Origin: CAYJLC01 sp044426345
Lineage (GTDB): Bacteria > Bacillota > Clostridia > Oscillospirales > Butyricicoccaceae
DNA length: 61,853 bases
Assembly (NCBI GenBank): GCA_044426345.1
Contig: JAWXUP010000008.1
Location: forward strand, 1 to 61,853
Direction of reading: 5' to 3'
The position numbers and the translations under genes were made by a program. Positions 33,519 through 41,920 of this stretch are shown piece by piece. The stretch's first letter is position 1, and each line of letters opens with the position of its first letter. Below the pieces are notes generated by a model. The model was not told the origin of the DNA and did no database searches. It was given only the letters and a program-made list of their open reading frames with translations.

Positions 33519-34037
33519 ATGGATGTAATTTCTCACGCGATTGTAGCAAATCGAATAACACGTGGCGTTTTACCACGCAGGAAACGTTTGCTTGTGATGA
33601 TAGGCTCAGTGTTACCAGATTTAGATTTGAGAACTCAACCTCATCGTGGTAATAATTTATTAGTTCGAATTTTCAACAGTCAACATAAAGTTAAATCAGC
33701 AAAATCAGATTATGTCAAAGCTATCCAACTCGGAATTTTAGCGCACTATATTTGCGATTATTATTGCTATGCTCACAAATATAATCTCGACATTTCACAC
33801 GGTTTACGCCATATGAAATACGAATTTGCTATGCAAGGTTGCTTGATAAAAGGTTTTCAAACTCGATTATCTCGTGATTACAATAAAGAAACCTTTATGA
33901 ATTTTATTTTCGACACGAAAGCTTTCTACGATACTCGTGCTGGTAGTATCACTCGAGACCTCGAATATATGCTAACAATCACCGAACAGGCTGTTGATGA
34001 GCTAATCGAATATTTTAGACCGTTTAAAAAAGCATAA
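33519..34037 (+). CDS. Zinc-dependent phospholipase C-like protein
   Basis: This 172-residue cytosolic protein resembles the zinc-dependent phospholipase C/S1-P1 fold found widely in Firmicutes. Candidate ligands are in MDVISHAIVANR (His6), GSVLPDLD, GILAHYICDYYCYAHKYN and ISHGLRHMKYEF. There is no signal peptide, unlike secreted phospholipases, so an intracellular role is likely and unknown. GAAGGTGTT precedes the ATG. It ends at a terminator and is probably co-transcribed with the M16 peptidase. Confidence 0.72.
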   Translation: MDVISHAIVANRITRGVLPRRKRLLVMIGSVLPDLDLRTQPHRGNNLLVRIFNSQHKVKSAKSDYVKAIQLGILAHYICDYYCYAHKYNLDISHGLRHMKYEFAMQGCLIKGFQTRLSRDYNKETFMNFIFDTKAFYDTRAGSITRDLEYMLTITEQAVDELIEYFRPFKKA

Positions 34038-34041
34038 TTTC

Positions 34042-34071
34042 AGCTACCAGATAATTTTCTGGTAGCTTTTT
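34042..34071 (+). terminator. Terminator after the phospholipase-like gene
   Basis: AGCTACCAG and CTGGTAGCT with an 8-nt loop, followed by five T. Confidence 0.88.
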
Positions 34072-34151
34072 GTATTAAAAAATAAAAAATGATGTAATTT
34101 ATAAAAATTTGTGATATTATTTAATTATAAACTTGTGATAAGGAGAATGTT

Positions 34152-34691
34152 ATGGAAGAAATTATGAAATCTACCGAACGAAAATACGAAGGTAAAATTA
34201 TTTCGGTAAGACTTGACCAAGTTGTTCTGCAAAACGACAAGGTAACTTATCGTGAAATTTGCGAACACCCAGGTGGAGTTGCCGTTTTACCACTTGATGA
34301 CGATATGAATGTAACTTTAGTGCGTCAATTCAGATATGCTTTTGGTAAAATTCTGACCGAAATTCCAGCCGGAAAGCTAGACCACGGACCAGAAAGTGTA
34401 CTTGATTGTGGAAAACGTGAACTTTTAGAAGAAACTGGACTAACTGCAGACGAATTTATAGATTTAGGCGCAGTTTATCCATCGGTGGGCTTTCTTGATG
34501 AGGTAATTCACTTATATCTTGCTCGTGGTTTGCACCAAGGCGAAGCGTGTCCTGATGAAAATGAGTTCGTAGACTGCGTGAAAATTCCACTTAAAAAACT
34601 ATGCGAAATGGCGATGAATAACGAAATTGAAGATGCAAAAACTCTAATTGCAGTGCTTAAAACCAAAATGATTATCGATAGCGAAAAATAA
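34152..34691 (+). CDS. nudF: Nudix hydrolase, ADP-ribose pyrophosphatase type
   Basis: The enzyme hydrolyses ADP-ribose or related nucleoside diphosphate derivatives. It has 179 residues. The Nudix box reads GPESVLDCGKRELLEETGL (about residues 78-96), preceded by VRQFRYAFGKILTEIPAGK, which is typical of NudF/YqkG. GAAYPSVGF-type sequence (GAVYPSVGFLDE) follows. AAGGAG lies 9 bp before the ATG. It is a single-gene unit ended by the terminator at 34754-34787. Confidence 0.88.
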   Translation: MEEIMKSTERKYEGKIISVRLDQVVLQNDKVTYREICEHPGGVAVLPLDDDMNVTLVRQFRYAFGKILTEIPAGKLDHGPESVLDCGKRELLEETGLTADEFIDLGAVYPSVGFLDEVIHLYLARGLHQGEACPDENEFVDCVKIPLKKLCEMAMNNEIEDAKTLIAVLKTKMIIDSEK

Positions 34692-34753
34692 TATCTTGTA
34701 GGAGACGGTTTTTTCTTCTCCTTGCGTGCAAAAATACAACAAAACATAAAGAA

Positions 34754-34787
34754 ACGTACCGAAAAGATAAATTTCGGTACGTTTTTT
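34754..34787. terminator. Bidirectional terminator
   Basis: ACGTACCGAAA and TTTCGGTACGT with a 7-nt loop and six T. It lies between the convergent Nudix and SdpI-like genes and probably serves both. Confidence 0.85.
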
Positions 34788-34792
34788 GTATT

Positions 34793-35422
34793 TTACAATG
34801 ATTTATGCGATAAATAAAACTTAAATGATGATAAAAAAGGAACTATACATAAAATTATCAAAATGGCGAAAAGAAGAAAATTATTCTGAAAAATAATGTT
34901 TGCAATTAATAAAAAACCACCGGCAACCCAGAATTTCCCACAAATTCTATGCGTATAATTCCAGTTTTCTTCATCGTTTAACGTCCAAGGCAAACGAATT
35001 CCCATAGTGTAATTTTGCTTACATTTTGGCAGATAATTTCCTGCACAAACAAAAATTATAGCAAGAAGAGCAGACACGTAGCTTGGCATTGAAATATTTA
35101 CACCGAGAGCCTTTAGTAAAATTACTCCCATCACGGTAATTGAGATGAAAGGACACGTAAAATATGCTAAATTTTTCATTTTTAGTGGTTGATTTCGCTT
35201 TTTCGTGTCGAAATTTAGTGCAAAGACCAGAAAAATATTAAGAGCTGTCATATATGCTGGTATTCCAAAGACAGTGCTAATTTTTGACGAGAAACCCGTT
35301 GCATTTCCAGAAAAATCAAAGTTTGTTGCTATAGTTTGAGGCAATTCGTCCCAGAAAATAACTCCGAATAGCATTGGAAGTAGGCAAAGTAGTGTTGAAA
35401 TTATTATTTTACTCTTTTTCAT
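34793..35422 (-). CDS. sdpI: SdpI/DUF1648-family membrane protein
   Basis: This polytopic membrane protein of 209 residues has the DUF1648 signature (ELPQTIATNFDFSGNATGFSSK) at its N-terminus and a C-terminal SdpI-type region (NYTMGIRLPWTLNDEENW). In Bacillus, SdpI gives immunity to the SdpC toxin and signals to the repressor SdpR. I prefer the ATG at 35422, because GGAGG is only 3 bp from the one at 35428. It overlaps the ArsR-type gene by 14 bp. No toxin gene (sdpC) is nearby, so the real ligand is unknown. Confidence 0.83.
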   Translation of the reverse strand: MKKSKIIISTLLCLLPMLFGVIFWDELPQTIATNFDFSGNATGFSSKISTVFGIPAYMTALNIFLVFALNFDTKKRNQPLKMKNLAYFTCPFISITVMGVILLKALGVNISMPSYVSALLAIIFVCAGNYLPKCKQNYTMGIRLPWTLNDEENWNYTHRICGKFWVAGGFLLIANIIFQNNFLLFAILIILCIVPFLSSFKFYLSHKSL

Positions 35423-35687
35423 CGTCATTTCCTCCTATTTTTGAAAGCCAAAGCATTACGTCCTCGATTACCGACGTATTCAACTCGTAATAAATGAAAT
35501 TCTTCTCCTTATTTTCGAAGATTAAATCTGCTTTTTTCAGTATTGACAGATGATAAGAAACACTCGCACCCGTTATGTCAAAGTGAGAACAAATTTCACC
35601 GACAGCCATTTTTCGCTGGCGAAGTAACTGTAAAATTTCACGCCTAACTGGGTCTGCAAGTGCTTTAAAAGTTTCCTGAAATCCCAT
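35409..35687 (-). CDS. sdpR: ArsR/SdpR-family autorepressor
   Basis: This 92-residue winged-helix repressor has the core MGFQETFKALADPVRREILQLLR, then GEICSHFDITGASVSYHLSILKKADLI as the recognition helix-turn-helix. It has no cysteine metal site, consistent with the SdpR rather than the metal-sensing ArsR branch. I start it at the ATG at 35687 (GGAG 6 bp upstream); an in-frame TTG at 35699 overlaps that ribosome site. It is followed by the overlapping SdpI-like gene, and two matching inverted repeats flank its promoter, implying autoregulation. Confidence 0.87.
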   Translation of the reverse strand: MGFQETFKALADPVRREILQLLRQRKMAVGEICSHFDITGASVSYHLSILKKADLIFENKEKNFIYYELNTSVIEDVMLWLSKIGGNDDEKE

Positions 35688-35700
35688 GTTATTCTCCAAT

Positions 35701-35781
35701 CTATTTTGAATATCTTCTAAATAGATTTTAACATAGTAATTTTAAAAAGTCAATACTATTTAGAGAAATATCTAAATAGTA
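35701..35781 (-). promoter_or_regulatory. sdpRI promoter bracketed by two 24-bp operators
   Basis: The promoter is TTGACT (35748-35753), 17 bp, TAAAAT (35725-35730). Operator 1 is CTATTTAGA-N6-TCTAAATAG (35756-35779), extended to 11-bp arms at 35754-35781, and abuts the -35. Operator 2 is CTATTTTGA-N6-TCTAAATAG (35701-35724), abuts the -10 and covers the start point. The centres are 55 bp apart. The same arms and spacing at both sites make this a strong candidate for SdpR-type repressor binding. Confidence 0.82.
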
Positions 35782-35785
35782 CGCA

Positions 35786-35820
35786 CAAAAAAGCTGTAAG
35801 AAATTAATCTTACAGCTTAA
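35786..35820 (-). terminator. Terminator of pnp
   Basis: AAGCTGTAAGA and TCTTACAGCTT with a 6-nt loop and six T on the minus strand, 18 bp past the pnp stop. Confidence 0.88.
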
Positions 35821-35837
35821 AATTTAGTTTTTAGCGA

Positions 35838-37937
35838 CTATTCAGCGTCTTTCATTGAAAGATTTAATCTGCCTTTATCGTCGATTTTCATAAGTTTAAC
35901 ACGAACTTTATCGCCAACAGATACAACATCATCAACTTTTGCAACACGGTAGTCAGCTAAGTTTGAGATGTGAACCATACCTTGTCTACCAGGCATAAAT
36001 TCTACGAAAGCACCGATTTCGATGATTTTCATAACTGTAGCGTCGTAAGTCATACCAACTTCTGGTTCACGAACGATGTCTTCAATCATTTTTTTCGCAA
36101 CTTCGCAAGCAGCACCGTTTACAGCAGAGATTACGATGTTACCGTCTTCGTCGATTTCAACTTTAGCACCAGATTCAGCAGTGATACCTTGAATTACGCT
36201 ACCACCTTTACCGATAACTTCACGGATTTTGTCTGGGTGAATTTTCATTGAGAACATTTTTGGTGCGTATGGTGAAAGTTCTGCACGAGGTTCAGCAATT
36301 ACTGGTAACATAATTTCATCTAAAATCATTAAACGTGCTTTTAAACATTTGTCGAAAGCTTGTTTGATAACTTCGTTTGAAAGACCGTCAGTTTTAATAT
36401 CAACTTGGATAGCTGTAACACCAGTGTGAGTACCTCCAACTTTAAAGTCCATATCGCCGTAGAAATCTTCGATTCCTTGGATGTCTGTGAAAGTAGTAAA
36501 TTCGCCGTTTTCTTCTGTAATAAGACCACAAGAAATACCAGCAACAGGAGCTTTAAGTGGAACACCAGCATCCATAAGAGCTAGAGTTGAACCACAGATA
36601 GAACCTTGAGAAGTCGAACCATTTGAAGATACGATTTCAGATACAACACGAATTGCGTATGGGAAATCTGCAACGTCTGGTATAACAGCTTCTAATGCTT
36701 TTTCAGCAAGTGCACCGTGACCGATTTCACGTCTACCAGGACCACGAACTGGACGAGATTCGCCAACAGAATATGGTGGGAAATTGTAGTGGTGCATATA
36801 TCTTTTAGCGTCTTCTTCGTAGATTGTATCAAGTTTTTGAGCATCTGAAAGAGTACCTAAAGTTGCAATTGAAAGAACTTGAGTTTGTCCACGAGTGAAA
36901 AGACCAGTACCGTGCATACGAGGAACGATACCAACTTCAGCAGCAAGAGGTCTAACTTCTTCCATACCACGTCCATCAACACGTTTACCTTCTAGTAACC
37001 ACGCACGAACGATAGATTTTTGTAATTTATAGAATAATTCGCCCATGATGCCTTTGTTTTCTTCGTAAGCTTCTGGGTATGTTTCAGCAATTTTGTCTTC
37101 GATAACTTTCATACGAGCGTCACGAACAGTTTTATCGTCTGTATCAAGAGCAAGTTTGATGTCTTCGTAAGCGAAATCTTTAACTAAAGCGTAGAATTCT
37201 TGATTTAATTCGTGGCTTTCGTAAGAGAATTTTTCTTTACCGATTTGAGCTTGGATATCATCGATGAAAGCAACTAATTTTTTAACTTCTTGGTGAGCAA
37301 ATACGATAGATTCGTACATTAAATCATCTGGAACTTGGTCAGCAGCAGCTTCAATCATAACGATTTTTTCTGCAGTACCAGCAACAGTAACTAACATTTG
37401 AGAAACTTCACGCTCAGCAGAAGTTGGGTTGATAACTGGTTTTCCGTCGATTAAACCAACATTTACGCCAGCCATATTTTTAGGGAATGGGATGTCAGAG
37501 ATTGCAACAGATACGCAAGCACCAATCATACCAGCAATTTCAGGTGCGTTGTCATAGTCAGTTGACATAACAGTTACCATAATTGCAACGTCATTTCTCA
37601 TATCAGATGGGAAAAGAGGACGCATTGGACGGTCGATAAGACGAGATGCTAAAGTTGCACGTTCGCCTGCTCTACCTTCACGACGGTTAAAGCTTCCTGG
37701 GATACGACCTACTGCGTACATTCTTTCTTCAAAGTCGATAGATAATGGGAAAAAGTCGATACCGTCACGAGGCTTTTGTGATGCAGTTGCAGTTACTAGC
37801 ACGTAAGTATCGCCGTAACGAACTGTACAAGAACCGTTTGCAAGACCTGCAATTTTGCCTGTTTCGATGATAAGTGGGCGACCAGCAAGGGTCGTTTCGA
37901 AAGTTTTGACATTGTCAAAATTCATGTGAGTTGCCAT
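35838..37937 (-). CDS. pnp: Polyribonucleotide nucleotidyltransferase
   Basis: This 3'-5' phosphorolytic exoribonuclease acts in mRNA decay. It has 699 residues with two RNase PH-like cores: RIPGSFNRREGR is in the first and NFPPYSVGESRPVRGPGRREIGHG in the second. A KH domain (VIGKGGSVIQGITAESGAK) and an S1 domain (GAFVEFMPGRQGMVHIS) follow at the C-terminus. AGGAGG precedes the ATG. It lies downstream of rpsO in the standard order, across a 260-bp AT-rich gap. Confidence 0.97.
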   Translation of the reverse strand: MATHMNFDNVKTFETTLAGRPLIIETGKIAGLANGSCTVRYGDTYVLVTATASQKPRDGIDFFPLSIDFEERMYAVGRIPGSFNRREGRAGERATLASRLIDRPMRPLFPSDMRNDVAIMVTVMSTDYDNAPEIAGMIGACVSVAISDIPFPKNMAGVNVGLIDGKPVINPTSAEREVSQMLVTVAGTAEKIVMIEAAADQVPDDLMYESIVFAHQEVKKLVAFIDDIQAQIGKEKFSYESHELNQEFYALVKDFAYEDIKLALDTDDKTVRDARMKVIEDKIAETYPEAYEENKGIMGELFYKLQKSIVRAWLLEGKRVDGRGMEEVRPLAAEVGIVPRMHGTGLFTRGQTQVLSIATLGTLSDAQKLDTIYEEDAKRYMHHYNFPPYSVGESRPVRGPGRREIGHGALAEKALEAVIPDVADFPYAIRVVSEIVSSNGSTSQGSICGSTLALMDAGVPLKAPVAGISCGLITEENGEFTTFTDIQGIEDFYGDMDFKVGGTHTGVTAIQVDIKTDGLSNEVIKQAFDKCLKARLMILDEIMLPVIAEPRAELSPYAPKMFSMKIHPDKIREVIGKGGSVIQGITAESGAKVEIDEDGNIVISAVNGAACEVAKKMIEDIVREPEVGMTYDATVMKIIEIGAFVEFMPGRQGMVHISNLADYRVAKVDDVVSVGDKVRVKLMKIDDKGRLNLSMKDAE

Positions 37938-38161
37938 TTTTTATTCCTCCAAATTTATATTTTTTTAGAGATATATTTCGGCATTTAGCACTTGAAAACA
38001 ATTATAAAACGTATAATTTTATAAGCATTTTCAACTGCTATGCGTAATATATCTGCTAATTTTCTTTTTAATATTACGATACTTTTTCACGAGAAAATCT
38101 GCGTAATTTATAAAAAACAGGCTAGATTTACCTTTTTAAAAAACATCATAATATTACAAAT

Positions 38162-38185
38162 AGGGAAAGCGTAAACACTTTCCCT
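38162..38185 (-). terminator. Hairpin downstream of rpsO
   Basis: AGGGAAAG and CTTTCCCT form an 8-bp stem 13 bp past the rpsO stop. The minus-strand T-run is weak (ATTTGTAATATT), so it may be a partial terminator or a processing site between rpsO and pnp. Confidence 0.5.
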
Positions 38186-38197
38186 AAAATTGTTTGA

Positions 38198-38464
38198 TTA
38201 TTTACGGATACCAAGTTTAGCAATGATTGCACGGTATCTTTCGATATCTTTTTTCATAAGATAGTTAAGTAAACTACGACGTTTACCAACCATTTTTAGA
38301 AGGCCACGACGAGAGTGGTTATCTTTTTTGTGGATTTTTAAGTGTTCAGTTAGTTCGTTAATTCTAGCTGTTAAGATAGCGATTTGAACTTCTGGAGAAC
38401 CTGTGTCTGTCGCGTGTGTGCGGTTAGCGTCTATTACCGCTGTTTTGTCGTCTTTTCTGATCAT
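38198..38464 (-). CDS. rpsO: 30S ribosomal protein S15
   Basis: This 16S rRNA-binding protein of the small subunit has 88 residues. TGSPEVQIAILTARINELTEHLKIHKKDNHSRRGLL is the diagnostic helical region, and GKRRSLLNYLMKKDIERYR follows. GAGGTG precedes the ATG. Its leader of about 110 nt contains the hairpin GTCTTG/CAAGAC (38520-38536), which may serve S15 autoregulation as in other bacteria. Confidence 0.97.
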   Translation of the reverse strand: MIRKDDKTAVIDANRTHATDTGSPEVQIAILTARINELTEHLKIHKKDNHSRRGLLKMVGKRRSLLNYLMKKDIERYRAIIAKLGIRK

Positions 38465-38574
38465 GAGTTTTCACCTCGTATAAAATTTACGCCTCGAGCC
38501 GTGAGAAAGGTTTGGTGATGTCTTGCTTAACAAGACTTGTATCCTAAATCAAAGCACAGGTGCATTACTTTAGT

Positions 38575-38603
38575 ATTCTATCATAAAATTTGCAGTTTGT
38601 AAA
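38575..38603 (-). promoter_or_regulatory. Promoter of rpsO
   Basis: TTTACA (38598-38603), 17 bp, TAGAAT (38575-38580) on the minus strand, back to back with the purA promoter 22 bp away. Confidence 0.75.
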
Positions 38604-38624
38604 TATCTTTTTTTATTTTTTTAC

Positions 38625-38653
38625 TTGAAATATCCTTTTTTTTCTGTTATACT
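38625..38653 (+). promoter_or_regulatory. Promoter of purA
   Basis: TTGAAA (38625-38630), 17 bp, TATACT (38648-38653). The leader of about 140 nt to the purA ATG is AT-rich. I looked for a purine riboswitch core there and saw none. Confidence 0.8.
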
Positions 38654-38799
38654 ATTTCAGTAAGTATTAGAAATGTTATTTTACATCTATATATTACAAG
38701 TATATCAATATTTAAAGCATAAATAAAGTCTTATTTTATTAATAAATTCTCTATTTGTGTAAAATTATATTAACTTAAAAATTGAAAGGGGCTTTTTAA

Positions 38800-40071
38800 A
38801 TGCCTGGAAAAGTAATACTTGGAGCTCAATGGGGCGACGAAGGAAAAGGAAAATATATCGATATATTAGCAAGCGAAGCTGATATGGTTGTTCGTTCACA
38901 AGGTGGTAACAATGCTGGTCACACCGTTGTTGTTGATGGAGTAACTTACAAATTGCACGTTATACCTTCTGGTATCTTATATAAAGATTGCATAAACGTA
39001 ATCGGTGCAGGTGTTGTAGTTGACCCTAAAGTTGTGTTGCAAGAAATTGATGGATTAATCGCACAAGGCGTTTGTGTTGATAAATTATTCATTGATGCTC
39101 GTTGTCACGTAATTTTACCTTGGCACTTAGAACTTGATGCATTGTCTGAAAAAGCTCGTGGCGCTGATGATATTGGTACTACTAAAAAAGGCATTGGTCC
39201 TTGTTATATGGATAAATCTGAACGTGTTGGTATTCGTATGCACGATTTTATCAATGTAGACCGTTTTGAAGATGTTTTAAAAACTGCTTGTGAAAGAAAA
39301 AATAAAGTTATCACTGGCGTTTACGGTGGCGAACCAATCGACGTTAACGCAGTTATCGAAGAATATCGTCCACTTGCAAAAAGAATTTCTTCTTTTGTAA
39401 AAGATACTACTATTGACATTTACAAAGCTATTAAAGCTAATAAAAACGTACTTTTCGAAGGCGCTCAAGGAACACTTTTAGACCTTGATATGGGTACTTA
39501 TCCTTACGTAACGTCTTCTCACCCAGTTTCTGGTGGTTGTACAATCGGTTCTGGCGTTGGTCCAACTGCGATTAACGAAATTATGGGTGTTGCAAAATCT
39601 TACACTACTCGTGTTGGTAAAGGCCCATTCCCTACTGAACTTCACGATGAAATCGGCGAAAAAATCAGAACTGCTGGCTACGAATTTGGTACTACAACTG
39701 GTCGTCCACGTCGTACAGGTTGGTTTGATGCTGTTATCGCTAGATATTGTGTTCGCGTAAATGGTCTAACTGAAATCGTTATTAACAAAATCGACCCACT
39801 TTGTGGCTTAGAAACTTTAAAAGTTTGTGTTGCTTACGATTTCAAAGGTACAAGAATTGAAGAATTCCCTGCTGATTTCTCTGATTTAGACTACTGTACT
39901 CCAATTTACGAAGAGTTCCCTGGTTTTACAGAAGATATCACAAACTGCAAATCTTACGATGAATTACCACTAAATGTTCGTAATTACATCGAAGCTTTAG
40001 AAAAAATGGTTGATTGTCCGGTAAAAGTAGTTGGCGTAGGCCCTGCTCGTGACCAAATCATTTACAGATAA
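38800..40071 (+). CDS. purA: Adenylosuccinate synthetase
   Basis: The enzyme joins IMP and aspartate using GTP, the first step from IMP to AMP. It has 423 residues. The GTP site is GAQWGDEGKGKYIDIL (residues 7-22), and NNAGHTVV and GTTKKGIGPCYMDK follow. The IMP/Asp loop TTTGRPRRTGWFD is near residue 300. AAAGGGG precedes the ATG. It is a single-gene unit with its own promoter and terminator. Confidence 0.97.
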   Translation: MPGKVILGAQWGDEGKGKYIDILASEADMVVRSQGGNNAGHTVVVDGVTYKLHVIPSGILYKDCINVIGAGVVVDPKVVLQEIDGLIAQGVCVDKLFIDARCHVILPWHLELDALSEKARGADDIGTTKKGIGPCYMDKSERVGIRMHDFINVDRFEDVLKTACERKNKVITGVYGGEPIDVNAVIEEYRPLAKRISSFVKDTTIDIYKAIKANKNVLFEGAQGTLLDLDMGTYPYVTSSHPVSGGCTIGSGVGPTAINEIMGVAKSYTTRVGKGPFPTELHDEIGEKIRTAGYEFGTTTGRPRRTGWFDAVIARYCVRVNGLTEIVINKIDPLCGLETLKVCVAYDFKGTRIEEFPADFSDLDYCTPIYEEFPGFTEDITNCKSYDELPLNVRNYIEALEKMVDCPVKVVGVGPARDQIIYR

Positions 40072-40087
40072 TTTCAGTTTAATATTT

Positions 40088-40121
40088 AAAGACTGTAGCT
40101 TTTTTAAGTTGCAGTCTTTTT
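40088..40121 (+). terminator. Terminator of purA
   Basis: AAAGACTGTAGCT and AGTTGCAGTCTTT pair (two G-U pairs) around a 6-nt loop and end in TTTTT. The CGGAGG of the next gene follows 9 bp later. Confidence 0.8.
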
Positions 40122-40136
40122 CAAACGGAGGATTTA

Positions 40137-40970
40137 ATGAAATTAATAAATGTTACAGGTGGACTTTCTGGTGATTGTTTTTTATTCAAAACTGACAATA
40201 CTAGTATTTTAATTGATACCGCCGCACCAAGAGACGCTGAAATTCTATTAAAAAATATCGAGATTGCCCTTCACGGACAAAAACTCGACTATATTTTCCT
40301 AACCCACTCGCACTATGACCACGTTGGTGGTGTACCATATATTAAAGAGCTTTTCCCAGATGTAAAAGTTGTCGCATCTGAATATGCTCAATATGTGTTT
40401 ACTCGACCATCGGCATTAAAAGCCATTCGTGATATTAGTTATTATGGCGATTTCGTTCCAAATTATGACGATGATTTATTAAAAGTTGATATTACCGTTA
40501 AAGATGGCGAAGTTTTCTATGCTAATGATATTAAAGTGCAAACTTTTGAAGCTCAAGGTCACACAAAATGCTCGGTTGTTTTTCTGATTGACGATAAATT
40601 TCTTATTGCAAACGAAAGTGTCGGACCGATGAGTAAAGTTGGAGTTGTGGAATGTGCTTGTTTGCTTAGTTTTGATGAGTGTTTAAACTCTATTACGCTT
40701 TGCGAAAATATTCCTTGCGAATATGTAATTGCACCACATCACGGAATAGTTATAGACAAGCAAGCATATTTTGACACGTGTCGAGCAGTTACTCTAGAAA
40801 CCAAAGAATTTTTGCTAAATAAAATCAATCAAGGACTTAGTTTTGAGCAAATTTTATATGAATATGAGCTTGAATATTATACAAAAGCACGAGCTGTGCA
40901 ACTTCCAAGAAAAGCGTTTATTGCAAACGCTACTGCCTCTATTGCTAATTTAATTAAAGATTATCGCTAA
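40137..40970 (+). CDS. Metallo-beta-lactamase-fold hydrolase
   Basis: This 277-residue protein has the metal motif LTHSHYDHVGGVPYI (HxHxDH, about residues 58-72), a later His in AQGHTKCSVVFLIDD and a final APHHGIVID. The fold covers glyoxalase II-like thioesterases, ribonucleases and others, and the sequence gives no clear substrate. CGGAGG is 7 bp before the ATG. It directly follows the purA terminator and is closed by its own strong terminator. Confidence 0.85.
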   Translation: MKLINVTGGLSGDCFLFKTDNTSILIDTAAPRDAEILLKNIEIALHGQKLDYIFLTHSHYDHVGGVPYIKELFPDVKVVASEYAQYVFTRPSALKAIRDISYYGDFVPNYDDDLLKVDITVKDGEVFYANDIKVQTFEAQGHTKCSVVFLIDDKFLIANESVGPMSKVGVVECACLLSFDECLNSITLCENIPCEYVIAPHHGIVIDKQAYFDTCRAVTLETKEFLLNKINQGLSFEQILYEYELEYYTKARAVQLPRKAFIANATASIANLIKDYR

Positions 40971-40971
40971 A

Positions 40972-41015
40972 ATAAGGACATAAAGCAAACTAATTCGTTT
41001 GCTTTATGTCCTTAT
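40972..41015. terminator. Very long perfect terminator hairpin
   Basis: ATAAGGACATAAAGCAAAC and its exact complement form a 19-bp stem with a 6-nt loop, starting 1 bp after the stop of the metallo-hydrolase gene. T-rich sequence (TTGTTTTTT) follows on the plus strand. Confidence 0.85.
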
Positions 41016-41036
41016 TTGTTTTTTGTGGATATTTTT

Positions 41037-41183
41037 ATTGCGTGCATTTAATTTAACATTTGCACAAATTTTATTGCGTGGTAAACGGGACGTCGATGAC
41101 GCCGTCCCCCTACGTTATATGCGATATTTTTTATGCGGAAATATTTTATAGTGCGTCACGGACGAACACTGTTCGCCCCTACA
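41037..41183. repeat. REP/MITE-like element, left end missing
   Basis: The GCGTGCATTTAATTTAACAT module, the GGGACGTCGATGACGCCGTCCC hairpin (41088-41109) and an inverted GTAGGGGCGA-type end (41158-41183) occur in the same order as in the 171-bp element at 9161-9331. The left terminal repeat is absent. The gap contains no gene. Confidence 0.7.
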
Positions 41184-41221
41184 GGGTGCATTATTTTTTC
41201 ATAACAATATTTTATTATACG

Positions 41222-41250
41222 AAAAGGAACGCAAATAATGCGTTCCTTTT
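41222..41250 (-). terminator. Terminator of the radical SAM/DUF2344 operon
   Basis: AAAAGGAACGCA and TGCGTTCCTTTT form a 12-bp perfect stem with a 5-nt loop, 7 bp past the DUF2344 stop. It ends the long minus-strand run. Confidence 0.8.
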
Positions 41251-41257
41251 AAATTTA

Positions 41258-41920
41258 CTATCTAAAAATAACCAAATCTTTATCAAAAACACAAGTTCTA
41301 TGATAATACGCACCATCAAACTTTATTTCCGGAAGATATTTTTCTATTGCTTTAGTAATATATTCTGGACTTAAATTTGGGTCACCAGCACAAGTAATAA
41401 CGGTAGCTTTTGCTGTATTTTCGTCTATATCACAAAATTCAAGCTTTGCAATAAACTCTTTAATATTAACCTCTTTTTCCGAACGTTTCGTACGTTTAAC
41501 CACCACAACTTCGTCTTGATTAAATAAATCTGTAACTTTTTTTACAAAATCGCTATCTTTGCCGTTATCAAAATCATAAGTAATTTGATATTGCGAAAAT
41601 TTCATTTCTTTCGCTTTACGTTCCGCCATATAAATATCTACAACTTCAAGTCCAGATGGTAATGCTGCGTTCATATCGGCTACTGCGTTTTCTGGTACTA
41701 TTTCTGTTAAAAAATTAAAATCTAACAGCTCATACTCACTAGAAAAGCCAGTTGAAAGTGGCAGTCCAATCGAGATATACGCGTGTGGATTAAATCCTTC
41801 GGTATGCCAAATCGGAAGTCCAGCACGTGCTATTGAACGTTGAATTGCTTGCATATTATCAAGGTGCGAGATATATTTCGCACGACCTTCTTTTTTAAAT
41901 AACATTCTTGCTTTATACAT
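41258..41920 (-). CDS. DUF2344 protein (TIGR03936), radical SAM partner
   Basis: This 220-residue protein opens with FKKEGRAKYISHLDNMQAIQRSIARAGLPIWHTEGFNPHAYISIGLPL, the hallmark of DUF2344. In other bacteria this domain is fused to, or encoded directly after, the TIGR03960 radical SAM protein. Here it is a separate gene overlapping that gene by 8 bp. The function is unknown; a link with tRNA/rRNA modification or ribonuclease G in many genomes is only contextual. No rng or rplU follows here. Confidence 0.85.
   Translation of the reverse strand: MYKARMLFKKEGRAKYISHLDNMQAIQRSIARAGLPIWHTEGFNPHAYISIGLPLSTGFSSEYELLDFNFLTEIVPENAVADMNAALPSGLEVVDIYMAERKAKEMKFSQYQITYDFDNGKDSDFVKKVTDLFNQDEVVVVKRTKRSEKEVNIKEFIAKLEFCDIDENTAKATVITCAGDPNLSPEYITKAIEKYLPEIKFDGAYYHRTCVFDKDLVIFR

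Noticed and set aside
38654..38799. Purine riboswitch searched for in the purA leader.
   Set aside because: The AT-rich leader shows none of the conserved purine-riboswitch loop or core sequences.
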